DNA of 64,000 nucleotides from Marinobacter sp. (GTDB lineage: Bacteria > Pseudomonadota > Gammaproteobacteria > Pseudomonadales > Oleiphilaceae). The notes under the pieces are model-generated. The model had not been told where the DNA came from and searched no databases. It saw only the letters and a program-made list of their open reading frames with translations. The stretch is from NCBI GenBank assembly GCA_022565395.1, contig JAIUMV010000002.1:62001-126000 (forward strand), read 5' to 3'. A program made the translations under genes and the position numbers. Positions 1 through 9,475 of the stretch are shown here, piece by piece; position 1 is the stretch's first letter, and each line of letters begins with the position of its first letter.

Positions 1-2442
1 GCCGCAGCACAAGGCCAGAGGTGAATTGCCGACATTATTGAAGGGGGCTGCCAACAGATAAACCCGTTTTTCGCCCCGGGTGGCACCCACGTAAAGCAGA
101 CGAATGTCCTCTGCGGCCTGTTCCTCTTCATACAGCGACAGCTGCAGCGGCGTGGGTTCGAGGGCACGGTGTGCACGGTAGTCCTGACGGCTGTGATAGC
201 GCACCATTTTAGGCTTGTTTCGGCTCCGGTCGCGACCATAGCTCACAAAAGGCAGGAACACGATAGGATACTCAAGACCCTTGGAGCCATGCAGCGTCAC
301 CAGGCGAATCAACTCTCCGTCACTCTCCAGTCGCAGCTGCTGAGTTTCGCTGGCGTTACGCCCATCGGCTTCGAGCCTGGACTGGTCAAACCAATGCATC
401 AGCGCCTGGGGTTGGCGATGTCGTTGACTGGCTTCCTGCAGCAATTCCAACAAATGGAGCCCATTGGTCAGCACCCGCTCGTGGCGTTCCGGTGCGGGAT
501 GCAGGCTGCGTTGATACAGGCTGAGGGCCATCTTCATAAAGCCTTGCTGGAACCACTGTTCCCTCAGTTGCGCCACCCATTCTGTGGTCCGTGCCCAGGC
601 GTGGTCATCTTGTTTCAGATTCGCAAGGGCCTGAGCATCATGGCCCATCCAGGGGGTCGCCAGCGCCGCTATCAACTGACGGTCATCCTCCAGATGCAGA
701 ATGCCGTTGAGGGCCTGAAACAAACTGTCGGATTCCGGGCTGGTGAGGACATTATCCTGTGCACTAAGGTATACCGCCTCCAGGCCGTAATGCCGAAGCG
801 CCTGCTGCATGGTGTTGGCCTCATGCCGGTCACGCACCAGGATGGCTATATCACCGGGACTGACGGCGCGATCATCATGTCGCGCCTCTGCCAGTAGCCG
901 GGTGATTTCCACCGCCGTCCAATGGGCCAGGGGCTCCATGCCTTCCCGGGCGTAACTGTCGCCCTTGCTGCTCAACCCCGTCATGCTCTCGTTGGCAGGC
1001 AACAGACACCACTGGAAGTCTCCACGGCGGGCTGGGTCCTGCAGCCCCCTGCGATCCTGGCGCCCGGCATTCACCGGGTGATAGCGTATACCAAAACCAA
1101 ACACCTCCCGCCCCTGCTCCGCTCTCAGGCTGGCGCCGTAAAACAAACGGTTGTAACCGGTGATGACCCCGCAGGTGGAGCGGTAGTTGGTATCCATGAC
1201 CCACTGGTAGTCAGCATCATCCCGGGCCTGTAGATAAGCAAATACGTCACCTCCACGAAAACCGTAAATAGCCTGTTTCGGGTCGCCAATCATGCACAGC
1301 AGCAAGCCTCGCTCACGGGCTGCACCGTAGATGGCATCGAGAATGGCGTATTGGTCGGGATCGGTATCCTGAAACTCGTCCACCAGCGCGGCAGGAAACT
1401 GCTGGCCCAGAGCGGCGGCCAACTGTGGCCCGGTGTCCGGCGCCAGCAGATGTGTCCGCAACCTTTGGATCAGATCACTGAAATCGAGCTGGTCCAGCCG
1501 GTCCTTGGCGGTCGCCAGGTGTTCGCGGGCATAATGAATGCCCTGCAGAGCCCACCGGGCGCGTGTCGCTCGCACCACATCGCCGAGGCGATCCAGCAGC
1601 AAAGCCAACGCTGGCATGGCCTGTTGTTTTTTGGCGGTGCTCATCACATCCTTGGCCGATAGCCGCTCCGCCAGAATGGCGGCAAATCCGGGTTGCCAGG
1701 GCTGCGCAACCAGTTCCGTCAGGGTGTCCATGCTGGCCTGCGCCTGGGCCTTGCTGTCGGCAGTACGCTTGGCGTTGACCTGAAGTTTCTGAAAGTGCAG
1801 AGCCTCCTCAGGCCAGGCGTCCTGCAGGCTGCGCCAGGTTATGGCCATGTCCGGCATCTCGGGGACGTCCAGTAACTCACTGTCGGCGATGATATGGGCC
1901 CACTCGCGGAAGAAGGCGTCTGGGCTGTCCCAGTAGCTGTAGAGTTCAGCAAAGTCTGCCTGGAGGCTTTGCTGGCGGTACCAGTCCTGCAGTGCTTCAA
2001 GGATGAGATCGCGAGTTTCTGCATCCATATCGGCATGGAAACTGATGCCGCTGACAAAGGCTTGCTGGGTCAGCGCCCGCTTGCAGAAACTATGGATGGT
2101 GTAGATGGCGGCTTCATCCATATGCAGCATGGCCCTGCGCAGTAGGGCCAATGCTTGCGGCGCCAGTATCCGGTCGTGGAGCTGCTGAAAAAACACATCA
2201 TCCGTTGGTTGGCCCCAGGCAGCCAATGCGCCACTGATCGCCTGGGTCAGACGCCCTTTGAGCTCAGCCGTGGCGGCGCGGGTGAAGGTCATCACCAGAA
2301 TGTTCTGCACCTCCAGCTGCTTCTCAAGCAACAGTCGCAGGTACAGCCGGGTGATATTGTAGGTTTTGCCCGTGCCCGCACTGGCTTCAATCAGATGTTT
2401 GCCCTTCAGCGGCAGGGCTCCTGCCTGCAATAGCTCAGCCAT
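1..2442 (-). CDS. recB: RecB subunit of exodeoxyribonuclease V, N-terminal part (runs off the left edge)
   Basis: RecB is the 3'-5' helicase and nuclease subunit of RecBCD, which processes double-strand DNA ends for RecA-dependent repair. About 814 codons are visible and the frame is open to base 1. Seen: a Walker A motif ASAGTGKT at residues 20-27, helicase motif II DEFQDTD from residue 355, motif V HGSKGLEYP near residue 717, and a motif VI-like segment LLYVGATRGE near residue 782. The C-terminal nuclease domain lies outside the window. The ATG at 2442 overlaps the recC stop by 8 bases, so translation is probably coupled. recD is not visible and may follow beyond the edge. Confidence 0.95.
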   Translation of the reverse strand, partial: MAELLQAGALPLKGKHLIEASAGTGKTYNITRLYLRLLLEKQLEVQNILVMTFTRAATAELKGRLTQAISGALAAWGQPTDDVFFQQLHDRILAPQALALLRRAMLHMDEAAIYTIHSFCKRALTQQAFVSGISFHADMDAETRDLILEALQDWYRQQSLQADFAELYSYWDSPDAFFREWAHIIADSELLDVPEMPDMAITWRSLQDAWPEEALHFQKLQVNAKRTADSKAQAQASMDTLTELVAQPWQPGFAAILAERLSAKDVMSTAKKQQAMPALALLLDRLGDVVRATRARWALQGIHYAREHLATAKDRLDQLDFSDLIQRLRTHLLAPDTGPQLAAALGQQFPAALVDEFQDTDPDQYAILDAIYGAARERGLLLCMIGDPKQAIYGFRGGDVFAYLQARDDADYQWVMDTNYRSTCGVITGYNRLFYGASLRAEQGREVFGFGIRYHPVNAGRQDRRGLQDPARRGDFQWCLLPANESMTGLSSKGDSYAREGMEPLAHWTAVEITRLLAEARHDDRAVSPGDIAILVRDRHEANTMQQALRHYGLEAVYLSAQDNVLTSPESDSLFQALNGILHLEDDRQLIAALATPWMGHDAQALANLKQDDHAWARTTEWVAQLREQWFQQGFMKMALSLYQRSLHPAPERHERVLTNGLHLLELLQEASQRHRQPQALMHWFDQSRLEADGRNASETQQLRLESDGELIRLVTLHGSKGLEYPIVFLPFVSYGRDRSRNKPKMVRYHSRQDYRAHRALEPTPLQLSLYEEEQAAEDIRLLYVGATRGEKRVYLLAAPFNNVGNSPLALCCG

Positions 2443-5400
2443 GACCAGCCTCCGTCTCCGCCTGCACTTCGGTCATACTGGCCAGCATGGGTTCATAGAG
2501 CGGGCGCAGTTGCTCGGCAATCCATGCGGGGTCTGGCGGCTCAGGCCAGAACCACTGCAAATAAGGGTCGCTGCCCAACCCAGGGCGCTGATAGTCGCCC
2601 TGCCATTCCAGTTCAAAAATTTTGCCGGCAAAGGCATCATCCGTAACCTTGATGCCGAACTGGGCATGCAGGGGCAAAGGCTCACACAGGCTGCGTTGCC
2701 AGAAGGCCAGCCAGGCCGCCAGTTGCGCTTGAGCCTCATGGGCGGGTAACGGCTCGCAGCTCAGTTCAAGCACCTTGTCACCCTTGCCACGGTAAAATCC
2801 CGTGCTGCCGTAGTCTCCCTGAGTGTTGGCAAGCAAATGATTCAGCCAAAGACTCAGACGGTCCCGCGCCTTGGGATTAGCCAGACGGGCGGTCACCAGC
2901 TTTTCATCCCGGCCCAGCACCACCGAACTGCTCAGGGTAATACCACTCACGGACAGGCTGAATACAGCAGATTGCGGCCGTCCGGCCCGCTGACTGAGGT
3001 GGCCAACGAAAACGCTGGCCTGCTGTTGCCATGTTTGCAGCTCATCCTCCACCAACGCATGCGCTGGCAGGCGGCCGGACAGCCTTGCTCGGTTTAGAGC
3101 AAATTCTACGCTCGCGGTATCATCCAGCCACAGGCTGTCGATCATCTGCTGCTGTAACTGGTAGCGGTCCAGGTGGCTGGTGGTAAAAGGCTCCGTATCG
3201 CTGAGCTCAGCCTGCTGCCGGCGCTCCAGGAACAAGCCGAGGCGCGCTTCAGCAAAGTGCCTGGCGGGATGCTCCAGCGCCCTCACCCAACGGTGCATAA
3301 CCAAGGTATCCGGTAGCTCGCCAGTGCTAGCCAGCGTAATGAGCCGCTGCTGTGGTGGCAGTGGACGGGTAAAGCGTAACCAGTGCTGATCAAACCCGGG
3401 GGTCTGCCCACGGTAGTTGCCTGCACTGAAGGGCTGCAGCGGCAAGGAGCGGATATCATCTTGGCGCCAGCCCGTGGCGGCGGCCAGATAATCCATGAGC
3501 TCGGTCAACACCAGCGACGGCTGCTTTTCACTATTGGTCCGGGCGTCATGACCCTGATAGCTCAGGTACAGATAGTCACGGGCCGACAGCAGTGCCTCGA
3601 GGAACAGGTAGCGGTCGTCACCCCGGCGGGAACGATCACCTGGCCTGGGCTGATCCAGCGCCATGCGATCAAACCCCAGCGGCGGCCGTTGACGGGGAAA
3701 CTCACCATCGTTCAGGCCCAGTAGCGCCACCACCCTAAAGGGCACCGAGCGCATAGGCACCATCGAACAGACCGTGACCTGTCCAGCCAAAAACTGCCGC
3801 CCGGTCCGTGCCGGGCTGGACAAGCTCGCTTTGACCACCTGGCGAATCACCGCCAGCGGCACCTCTCCATCAAAACCTGCTGCGCGCCCATGATCACCCA
3901 GTTCTTTGATGACGGTGATCAGATCTTCGTGAATGGCGTCATCAACACCGGCCTGCGCCAGCAACGCCAGTCGCAAGCGTTCATGCAAAAAGCGCTGCCA
4001 GTCTGTCAGGTCCCGTGCAACCTGCATATCCTTTAACAGCCCCTCCAGCGTACGGATAAAGCCAATGAGCCGCCCCAACAACAAGGCGTCAGCACCTTCA
4101 ACCTGTGGCAACAACAACTGGTTGCCCACCACCGCCTCGGTATCTCCCCAGGCAAACCCCAGTAGCAGCCGCTCAAGGCCCTGACGCCAGGTGTAAAAGC
4201 CGTTGCCCTGTTCCGGGACCCATTGCTGTTTGTGGCTGCCGTCCAGGCCCCAGTGCACTGCCGCCGCCTCCAACCAATGACTGATACGATCGAGGTCAGC
4301 CGGTGTCAGTTGAAAACGCTGCTGAATGGCGGGCACCTGCAGCCAGGCGAGGATCTGACTCACCTGAAAACGGGCGTCAGGCAGGGTCAGCAAGTCCAGG
4401 AACACGGCCACCGCAGGGTCTGCATCACCGGGATTACGATCCGCAATGGTACAGGGTAGCGGCGGCACGGTATCGGCCAGCTCCTCAAAGCGCCCGGCAA
4501 AAACGGCCTCCACAAAAGGCGCGTAGTGTTCAACATTGGGACACAGTACCACCACATCCTTGGGTGTCAGAGTCGGGTCGTCATTGAACCTGTGCAGCAA
4601 CCAGTCATGCAGGCCCTGGACTTCACGCAAGGCGCTGTGGGCGCGGGTGATGGTAATGGAGTCGTCCGCAACGTCACTGGGGAATTCCCGACCATCACGA
4701 AAATACAGCATGTCAGCCTGCAGGGCCGCCAACAGATGGCCAGACGCAGGCGCCTCAAAACCGCTGCTTTCGTAGTCGGCCCGTTCACACAACAGGCGGA
4801 CAAACTGCTGGCCCTGCTGGCCCAGGCTGGTTACCAACGGGTTGCCGGTATCGACGATGAAATCCGCATCGTCGTCATGTGCCATCAACCAGCGGGCACG
4901 TTGCCGCACGGCCTGCTTTTCACTGCTGGCGTCCTGCCAATACTCATTACTCGGGTTGAGGTAAAGGACATGGACGTCTGTTCCCTGCTGTTCTGACAGT
5001 GCTTTCAGAAAGCCTAGCCAAAGCGGCGCCAGAGTATTAATACCAAACATAAAAAGCCGCTCGGGCAGGCCTTCCACAGGCTGCTGAAGACGCGTCATCG
5101 CCCGTTGCAGCAAGGCCACCGGATGATGGGGATGTTCGGCGACCAGAAGCCGCCACAATCTGGCTTGCCAGTGCAGCGTTGCTGCCTCAGCGGCCTCACT
5201 ATCTGCCAGCCTGCCCTGATCCCAGGCCTGAATCCAGTCGGGACGAAACATCAGATACTGCTCGTACAGATCCGCCAGCTCCTGGGCCAGCTGATAACGC
5301 CTTAGGGCCTGCTGCCGCGGAGACTGGCGCTGCCAGTAGCGGGTGGGTTCGGCGCAGCCCGGGTCATTGACCACCTGGTCACTGGCCAGGAGTTGGTACA

Positions 5401-5692
5401 ACCGCCACACCAGAATTTCCCGCTGATAAGGTGACACCTGTGGCACCTCACCATCATCAAGAATTACCCGAATCAGCTGCCACATGCATTTTACCGGCAG
5501 CGGAAACTCCAGATTCATGGCAATGCCACGTGCCGGATGGCTGGCCAGCCGCATGCTCAGCCAGTGCTGCATCCCCTGGTGCTGCACCATGATCACGTCC
5601 GGCTCCAGTGCATTGGCCACCGGCACTGACAACAGTGTGGCCAAAGCATCTGCCAGGGGCTCCAGCTTGTTGCTGGGAAAGACGTGAATCAT
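2435..5692 (-). CDS. recC: RecC subunit of exodeoxyribonuclease V
   Basis: RecC is the scaffold and Chi-recognition subunit of the RecBCD helicase-nuclease. The 1085-residue product is close to the usual length of about 1120. It begins with the typical N-terminus MIHVFPSNKLEPLADAL and contains family segments such as VPMRSVPFRVVALLGLNDGEFPR in the dead helicase-like core (around residues 645-670). It lies immediately upstream of recB with an 8-base overlap, the order seen in many gammaproteobacteria that lack the E. coli ptrA insertion. It is transcribed away from the metallopeptidase island across a 253-base divergent region. Identification is firm. Confidence 0.95.
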   Translation of the reverse strand: MIHVFPSNKLEPLADALATLLSVPVANALEPDVIMVQHQGMQHWLSMRLASHPARGIAMNLEFPLPVKCMWQLIRVILDDGEVPQVSPYQREILVWRLYQLLASDQVVNDPGCAEPTRYWQRQSPRQQALRRYQLAQELADLYEQYLMFRPDWIQAWDQGRLADSEAAEAATLHWQARLWRLLVAEHPHHPVALLQRAMTRLQQPVEGLPERLFMFGINTLAPLWLGFLKALSEQQGTDVHVLYLNPSNEYWQDASSEKQAVRQRARWLMAHDDDADFIVDTGNPLVTSLGQQGQQFVRLLCERADYESSGFEAPASGHLLAALQADMLYFRDGREFPSDVADDSITITRAHSALREVQGLHDWLLHRFNDDPTLTPKDVVVLCPNVEHYAPFVEAVFAGRFEELADTVPPLPCTIADRNPGDADPAVAVFLDLLTLPDARFQVSQILAWLQVPAIQQRFQLTPADLDRISHWLEAAAVHWGLDGSHKQQWVPEQGNGFYTWRQGLERLLLGFAWGDTEAVVGNQLLLPQVEGADALLLGRLIGFIRTLEGLLKDMQVARDLTDWQRFLHERLRLALLAQAGVDDAIHEDLITVIKELGDHGRAAGFDGEVPLAVIRQVVKASLSSPARTGRQFLAGQVTVCSMVPMRSVPFRVVALLGLNDGEFPRQRPPLGFDRMALDQPRPGDRSRRGDDRYLFLEALLSARDYLYLSYQGHDARTNSEKQPSLVLTELMDYLAAATGWRQDDIRSLPLQPFSAGNYRGQTPGFDQHWLRFTRPLPPQQRLITLASTGELPDTLVMHRWVRALEHPARHFAEARLGLFLERRQQAELSDTEPFTTSHLDRYQLQQQMIDSLWLDDTASVEFALNRARLSGRLPAHALVEDELQTWQQQASVFVGHLSQRAGRPQSAVFSLSVSGITLSSSVVLGRDEKLVTARLANPKARDRLSLWLNHLLANTQGDYGSTGFYRGKGDKVLELSCEPLPAHEAQAQLAAWLAFWQRSLCEPLPLHAQFGIKVTDDAFAGKIFELEWQGDYQRPGLGSDPYLQWFWPEPPDPAWIAEQLRPLYEPMLASMTEVQAETEAGHG

Positions 5693-5945
5693 CGGCGGCG
5701 TTTCCTTGGACCGGTCATGGGATCAATGGCAACAGTCAGCCGCTACTTTAGCAGAGAAACGCCCTACCGGCAGCGCAGACACCGCCTCAGACCAATGCAC
5801 GGTTGCGTTATCGGCCGTGACACCGATAATGAAGGATAAGAGACTGCCGATCCTGCCCAGGAAAACACATTTATGTAGTGGTTAATCCGCCGTGGGGGCT
5901 GTTGTCGGTTCTTACCTGAAACCACCTAACCAAGGGACGGTTTAC
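5693..5945. other. Divergent intergenic region, recC / metallopeptidase
   Basis: This stretch separates recC (minus) from the island beginning at 5946 (plus) and must hold promoters for both directions. I found no convincing -35/-10 pair or operator by eye. An in-frame GTG at 5892 would extend the downstream protein by 18 residues. The ATG at 5946 is preferred because AAGGGA lies about 8 bases before it and the zinc-ribbon family usually starts near MRLF. Confidence 0.4.
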
Positions 5946-7031
5946 ATGCGGCTTTTCCGCTGTGGCACCTGCAACAACCCAGTCTATTTCGAGAACAGCC
6001 GGTGCACGCACTGTGGGTCAGATCTGGGCTACCTGCCCACTGACAATATCATGGTGGCGTTTCGCTATGCCGGTGAGGCTCAGGTCGAACCGCCAGGCCT
6101 AGGCCCCGTGCGGATGTGCGCCAACTACCACCAGCACCAGGTCTGCAATTGGTTGCTTCCGGTCGACAGTACCGATGCCTATTGCCTATCCTGCCGCTTG
6201 AACCGAACCATCCCCGATCTGTCCCAACCTGGCAACCTGCAGCGCTGGCACACCCTGGAAACCGAAAAAAGACAGCTTATCTATTCGCTGCTGCGACTGG
6301 ACCTGCCTTTCCACCCCTTCTCTGCAGGCACCGGAGGGCTCGGCTTTGATTTTCTGGCTGATCAACCACCCCATCAGCAGGCCGAACACCCAATAATGAC
6401 GGGACATGACCAGGGCTTGATCACGGTCAACATCGCGGAGGCGGATGCGGTGGCACGGGAAGCCACGCGCGATCAAATGGCGGAGTCTTATCGCACCGTT
6501 CTGGGGCACTTCCGGCACGAATCAGGGCACTACTTCTGGGACCGCCTGGTCTGGAATACACCATGGCTTGAACCCTTCCGTGCCCTGTTTGGTGACGAGC
6601 GCCTGCCCTATCAGGAGGCACTGAACAACTACTATCACCAGGGGCCGCCTGCGGGCTGGCATCACCTGTACGTAAGCCAGTACGCCAGCAGCCACCCCTG
6701 GGAAGACTGGGCTGAAACTTGGGCACACTATCTGCATATGATTGATACGCTAGAGACAGCCCATCAATTTGGCATGCGCTTTCTCGCACCAACCCGATCT
6801 GGCGAACCCCGGGAGCCGCTTATGACGTTCGACCCCTATCAGCAAACCGGTTTTGCCACCCTGACGGATTATTGGCTGCCGCTGACCGTCGCCCTTAACA
6901 GCCTGAATCGCAGTATGGGACATCCCCATGCCTACCCGTTTACCTTATCACCCAATGCTATTCAAAAACTTGAGTTTGTGCACGAGCTGGTGAGCAGCTA
7001 TCGGCGCGCCAATAACAACGATATGACCTGA
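5946..7031 (+). CDS. Zinc-ribbon putative metallopeptidase (Peptidase_Mx-like)
   Basis: This 361-residue protein starts with a zinc ribbon (Cys6, 9, 20, 23). A second Cys-rich segment follows (roughly residues 57-90, including CLSC), then a conserved alpha-helical and catalytic-looking region with an HESGH motif at residues 191-195, the HExxH signature of zinc metallopeptidases. No signal peptide or membrane segment is visible, so it is probably cytoplasmic. It resembles the family annotated as putative zinc-binding metallopeptidase. It lies 16 bases upstream of the ATP-grasp gene and is probably the first gene of the same transcript. Whether it cleaves a product of that module is inference only. 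Confidence 0.8.
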   Translation: MRLFRCGTCNNPVYFENSRCTHCGSDLGYLPTDNIMVAFRYAGEAQVEPPGLGPVRMCANYHQHQVCNWLLPVDSTDAYCLSCRLNRTIPDLSQPGNLQRWHTLETEKRQLIYSLLRLDLPFHPFSAGTGGLGFDFLADQPPHQQAEHPIMTGHDQGLITVNIAEADAVAREATRDQMAESYRTVLGHFRHESGHYFWDRLVWNTPWLEPFRALFGDERLPYQEALNNYYHQGPPAGWHHLYVSQYASSHPWEDWAETWAHYLHMIDTLETAHQFGMRFLAPTRSGEPREPLMTFDPYQQTGFATLTDYWLPLTVALNSLNRSMGHPHAYPFTLSPNAIQKLEFVHELVSSYRRANNNDMT

Positions 7032-7047
7032 CATAGTGAGCCAGCGT

Positions 7048-8508
7048 ATGAAAAAAGCCCGCACCATAGATTGGAAGAGCTATGACCCGGCACCCTTTTA
7101 CGACGAACTCATTGCTGCGAAGAACAAGCCCCGGCCCTGTGCCCGCACACTCACCAGCTATCTGGCGGCTCTGGACTCGGACGAAATACAGACCCGGCAG
7201 CAAGCTGCCGAGCTGGCCATACTGGAAATGGGCATCAGCTTTACCATCTACAGTGAAGGCGAGAATATTGACCGGGCCTGGCCTTTTGACATCATTCCCC
7301 GGGTGATCCCCCGCAGTGAATGGCAGCAGGTGGAAAAAGGCCTGACACAAAGGCTCACCGCCCTCAACTTGTTCATCAATGATATCTACAACGACCAACA
7401 CATTGTGCGGGACAAAATCATCCCGAAGTATGTGTTTGCCAACTCCAAAAACTTCCGCGAGCAGTGCCAGGGCTTTACCCCCCCTCTGGGGGTGTGGGCC
7501 CATATCTGCGGCTCAGACCTGGTGAGGGACAAAGATGGCACCCTCTATGTCCTGGAAGATAACCTCCGGGTGCCCTCCGGCGTTTCCTATATGCTGGAGA
7601 ACCGTCACCTCACCAAACGGGTGTTTCCTGAGTTGTTTGAGAACTCCACTATCCTGCCGGTGGATGACTACACCAACCAGCTTTTCGACATGCTGGCATC
7701 CATTTCCCCTCGCCCCATGGACTACCCGAAAATTGCCGTGCTTACCCCTGGCATTTTCAACTCAGCCTATTTTGAACATTCGTTCCTGGCGCAACGCATG
7801 GGCGCCCAGCTGGTGGAGGGCGCCGACCTGTTTGTGGATGACGACGACTGTGTCTACATGCGCACCATTCACGGTCCTGAGCGAGTGGATGTCATTTACC
7901 GGCGCATTGACGATGAGTTTCTGGACCCTGAAGCCTTTCGCCCCGATTCCATGCTCGGCGTGCCCGGCCTTATGCGGGCCTGGCGCAAAGGCAATGTTGG
8001 CCTGGCCAACGCACCGGGCGCAGGAGTCGCAGACGATAAGGTGATCTACGCCTATGTGCCGGATATGATCCGTTACTATCTCAAGGAAGAGCCTATCATC
8101 CCCAATGTGCCAACCTGGCTGTGTGTCAACAAGCCCGACAGGGAGTATGTGTTGAAGCATCTCGATGAGCTGGTGGTCAAGCCCGCCAATGAGTCTGGCG
8201 GCTATGGCATGTTGGTCGGCCCCCATTCCACCAAAAAGCAACGCAGTGAATTTGCCAGCCTGATCAAGAAAAACCCCCGCAACTATATTGCCCAGCCGAC
8301 CCTGGGCCTGTCGGTGGCCCCGACCTTGTGCGAAGAAGGCCTGGAGCCCCGCCACCTGGACCTGCGCCCCTTCGTGCTGCAAGGCGTACGTACCTATGTT
8401 ACCGCCGGCGGCCTGACCCGGGTGGCCATGCGCAAGGGCTCGCTGGTGGTCAATTCATCACAGGGTGGTGGTAGCAAGGATACCTGGATTGTGGAGGAGG
8501 ATGCCTGA
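7048..8508 (+). CDS. Circularly permuted ATP-grasp protein, stand-alone copy (DUF404/DUF407)
   Basis: The product is a 486-residue ATP-grasp ligase-like protein of the circularly permuted type 2 family, predicted to form amide bonds using ATP; its substrate is unknown. Typical motifs are intact: YVLEDNLRVPSGVSY with E170-D171-N172 as probable metal ligands, the lysine and glycine-rich segment KPANESGGYG at 378-387, and the C-terminal SSQGGGSKDTW. A GTG at 7036 is an alternative start four residues longer; neither has a strong ribosome site. The stop overlaps the next ATG by one base (TGATG), indicating translational coupling to the alpha-E gene. Confidence 0.9.
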   Translation: MKKARTIDWKSYDPAPFYDELIAAKNKPRPCARTLTSYLAALDSDEIQTRQQAAELAILEMGISFTIYSEGENIDRAWPFDIIPRVIPRSEWQQVEKGLTQRLTALNLFINDIYNDQHIVRDKIIPKYVFANSKNFREQCQGFTPPLGVWAHICGSDLVRDKDGTLYVLEDNLRVPSGVSYMLENRHLTKRVFPELFENSTILPVDDYTNQLFDMLASISPRPMDYPKIAVLTPGIFNSAYFEHSFLAQRMGAQLVEGADLFVDDDDCVYMRTIHGPERVDVIYRRIDDEFLDPEAFRPDSMLGVPGLMRAWRKGNVGLANAPGAGVADDKVIYAYVPDMIRYYLKEEPIIPNVPTWLCVNKPDREYVLKHLDELVVKPANESGGYGMLVGPHSTKKQRSEFASLIKKNPRNYIAQPTLGLSVAPTLCEEGLEPRHLDLRPFVLQGVRTYVTAGGLTRVAMRKGSLVVNSSQGGGSKDTWIVEEDA

Positions 8509-9446
8509 TGCTGTCTCGTGTTGCTGAACGTCTCTACTGGATGGCCCGCTACCTTGAGCGAGCGGAAAATACATCCCGAATGATCATGGCTTTTAACTCC
8601 CTGGCGCTGGACATGCCCCGTAACCAGAGCCTGTCCTGGCGCAGCCTGGTGTCGGTGACGGGTATGGAGGGCATCTTTAACGAACACTATCAGCGGGACG
8701 ATGAGCGCAACTGCGTCAAATTCCTGATTGCCGACGCCTACAACCCCAGCGCCGTTGCCAGCTGCCTGCGTGCGGCACGGGAAAACATCCGCACCACCCG
8801 CGACCAGGTGCCCACCGAAGCCTGGGAGGTCATCAATGAGCTCTACCGTTACACCTTTGAGAATCTGGATACGGCCATTTCGAAGCGGGGCCGCCATGCC
8901 GTGCTGTCAGAGATCGTTGGCCGCTGCCAGATGCTTACCGGGCTGCTCACGGGCTGTATGAGTCATGATGCCGGCTACGACTTTATCCGCCTGGGGCGCA
9001 ACCTGGAACGCGCCGACATGGCCACCCGCCAGATCGAGATTGGGGCGCTCCAGCTTCAGGTTCGTGAGGACGACAACGAGCCGTACGAGGGGCTGTTGTG
9101 GACCAGCGTGCTGCGTTACCAGAGCGCCTTTCAGATGTACCGGCAGAACGTGAGGCGTCGGGTCAACGGGCCTCAGGTGGTCAGTTTCCTGTTGCAGAAC
9201 GAACCTTTTCCACGCTCAGTGCTGCACTGCCTGAATGAAGTGGTCACCGCATTGGAACGCCTGCCCCGTAACAGCGTGCCGCTGCGCACGGCCCTGCAGA
9301 CCGCACGCCATGCCGGCGAGGCGGATGTACACCAACTGATTGTTGATGACGACCTGATTGACTACCTGGATCGCCTGCAACTGGAGATCGGCGAGCTGCA
9401 CCGGGATATTGTCCGTTGCTGGTTCCCCATCCATGAAGCCGCCTGA
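8508..9446 (+). CDS. Alpha-E domain protein, stand-alone copy (DUF403)
   Basis: This 312-residue, mostly helical protein belongs to the alpha-E (DUF403) family, which almost always accompanies circularly permuted ATP-grasp proteins. The N-terminus MLSRVAERLYWMARYLERAE is the family signature, followed by the arginine-rich segment DFIRLGRNLERADMATRQ near residues 160-177. No catalytic motif is recognised, and the biochemical role is not known to me. It is translationally coupled to the ATP-grasp gene (one-base overlap) and followed after 29 bases by the transglutaminase-DUF2126 gene. The counterpart domain in the second module is fused to the ATP-grasp protein. Confidence 0.9.
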   Translation: MLSRVAERLYWMARYLERAENTSRMIMAFNSLALDMPRNQSLSWRSLVSVTGMEGIFNEHYQRDDERNCVKFLIADAYNPSAVASCLRAARENIRTTRDQVPTEAWEVINELYRYTFENLDTAISKRGRHAVLSEIVGRCQMLTGLLTGCMSHDAGYDFIRLGRNLERADMATRQIEIGALQLQVREDDNEPYEGLLWTSVLRYQSAFQMYRQNVRRRVNGPQVVSFLLQNEPFPRSVLHCLNEVVTALERLPRNSVPLRTALQTARHAGEADVHQLIVDDDLIDYLDRLQLEIGELHRDIVRCWFPIHEAA

Positions 9447-9475
9447 CTAACCCAAGAACCCTGAGAGGGTCTGCC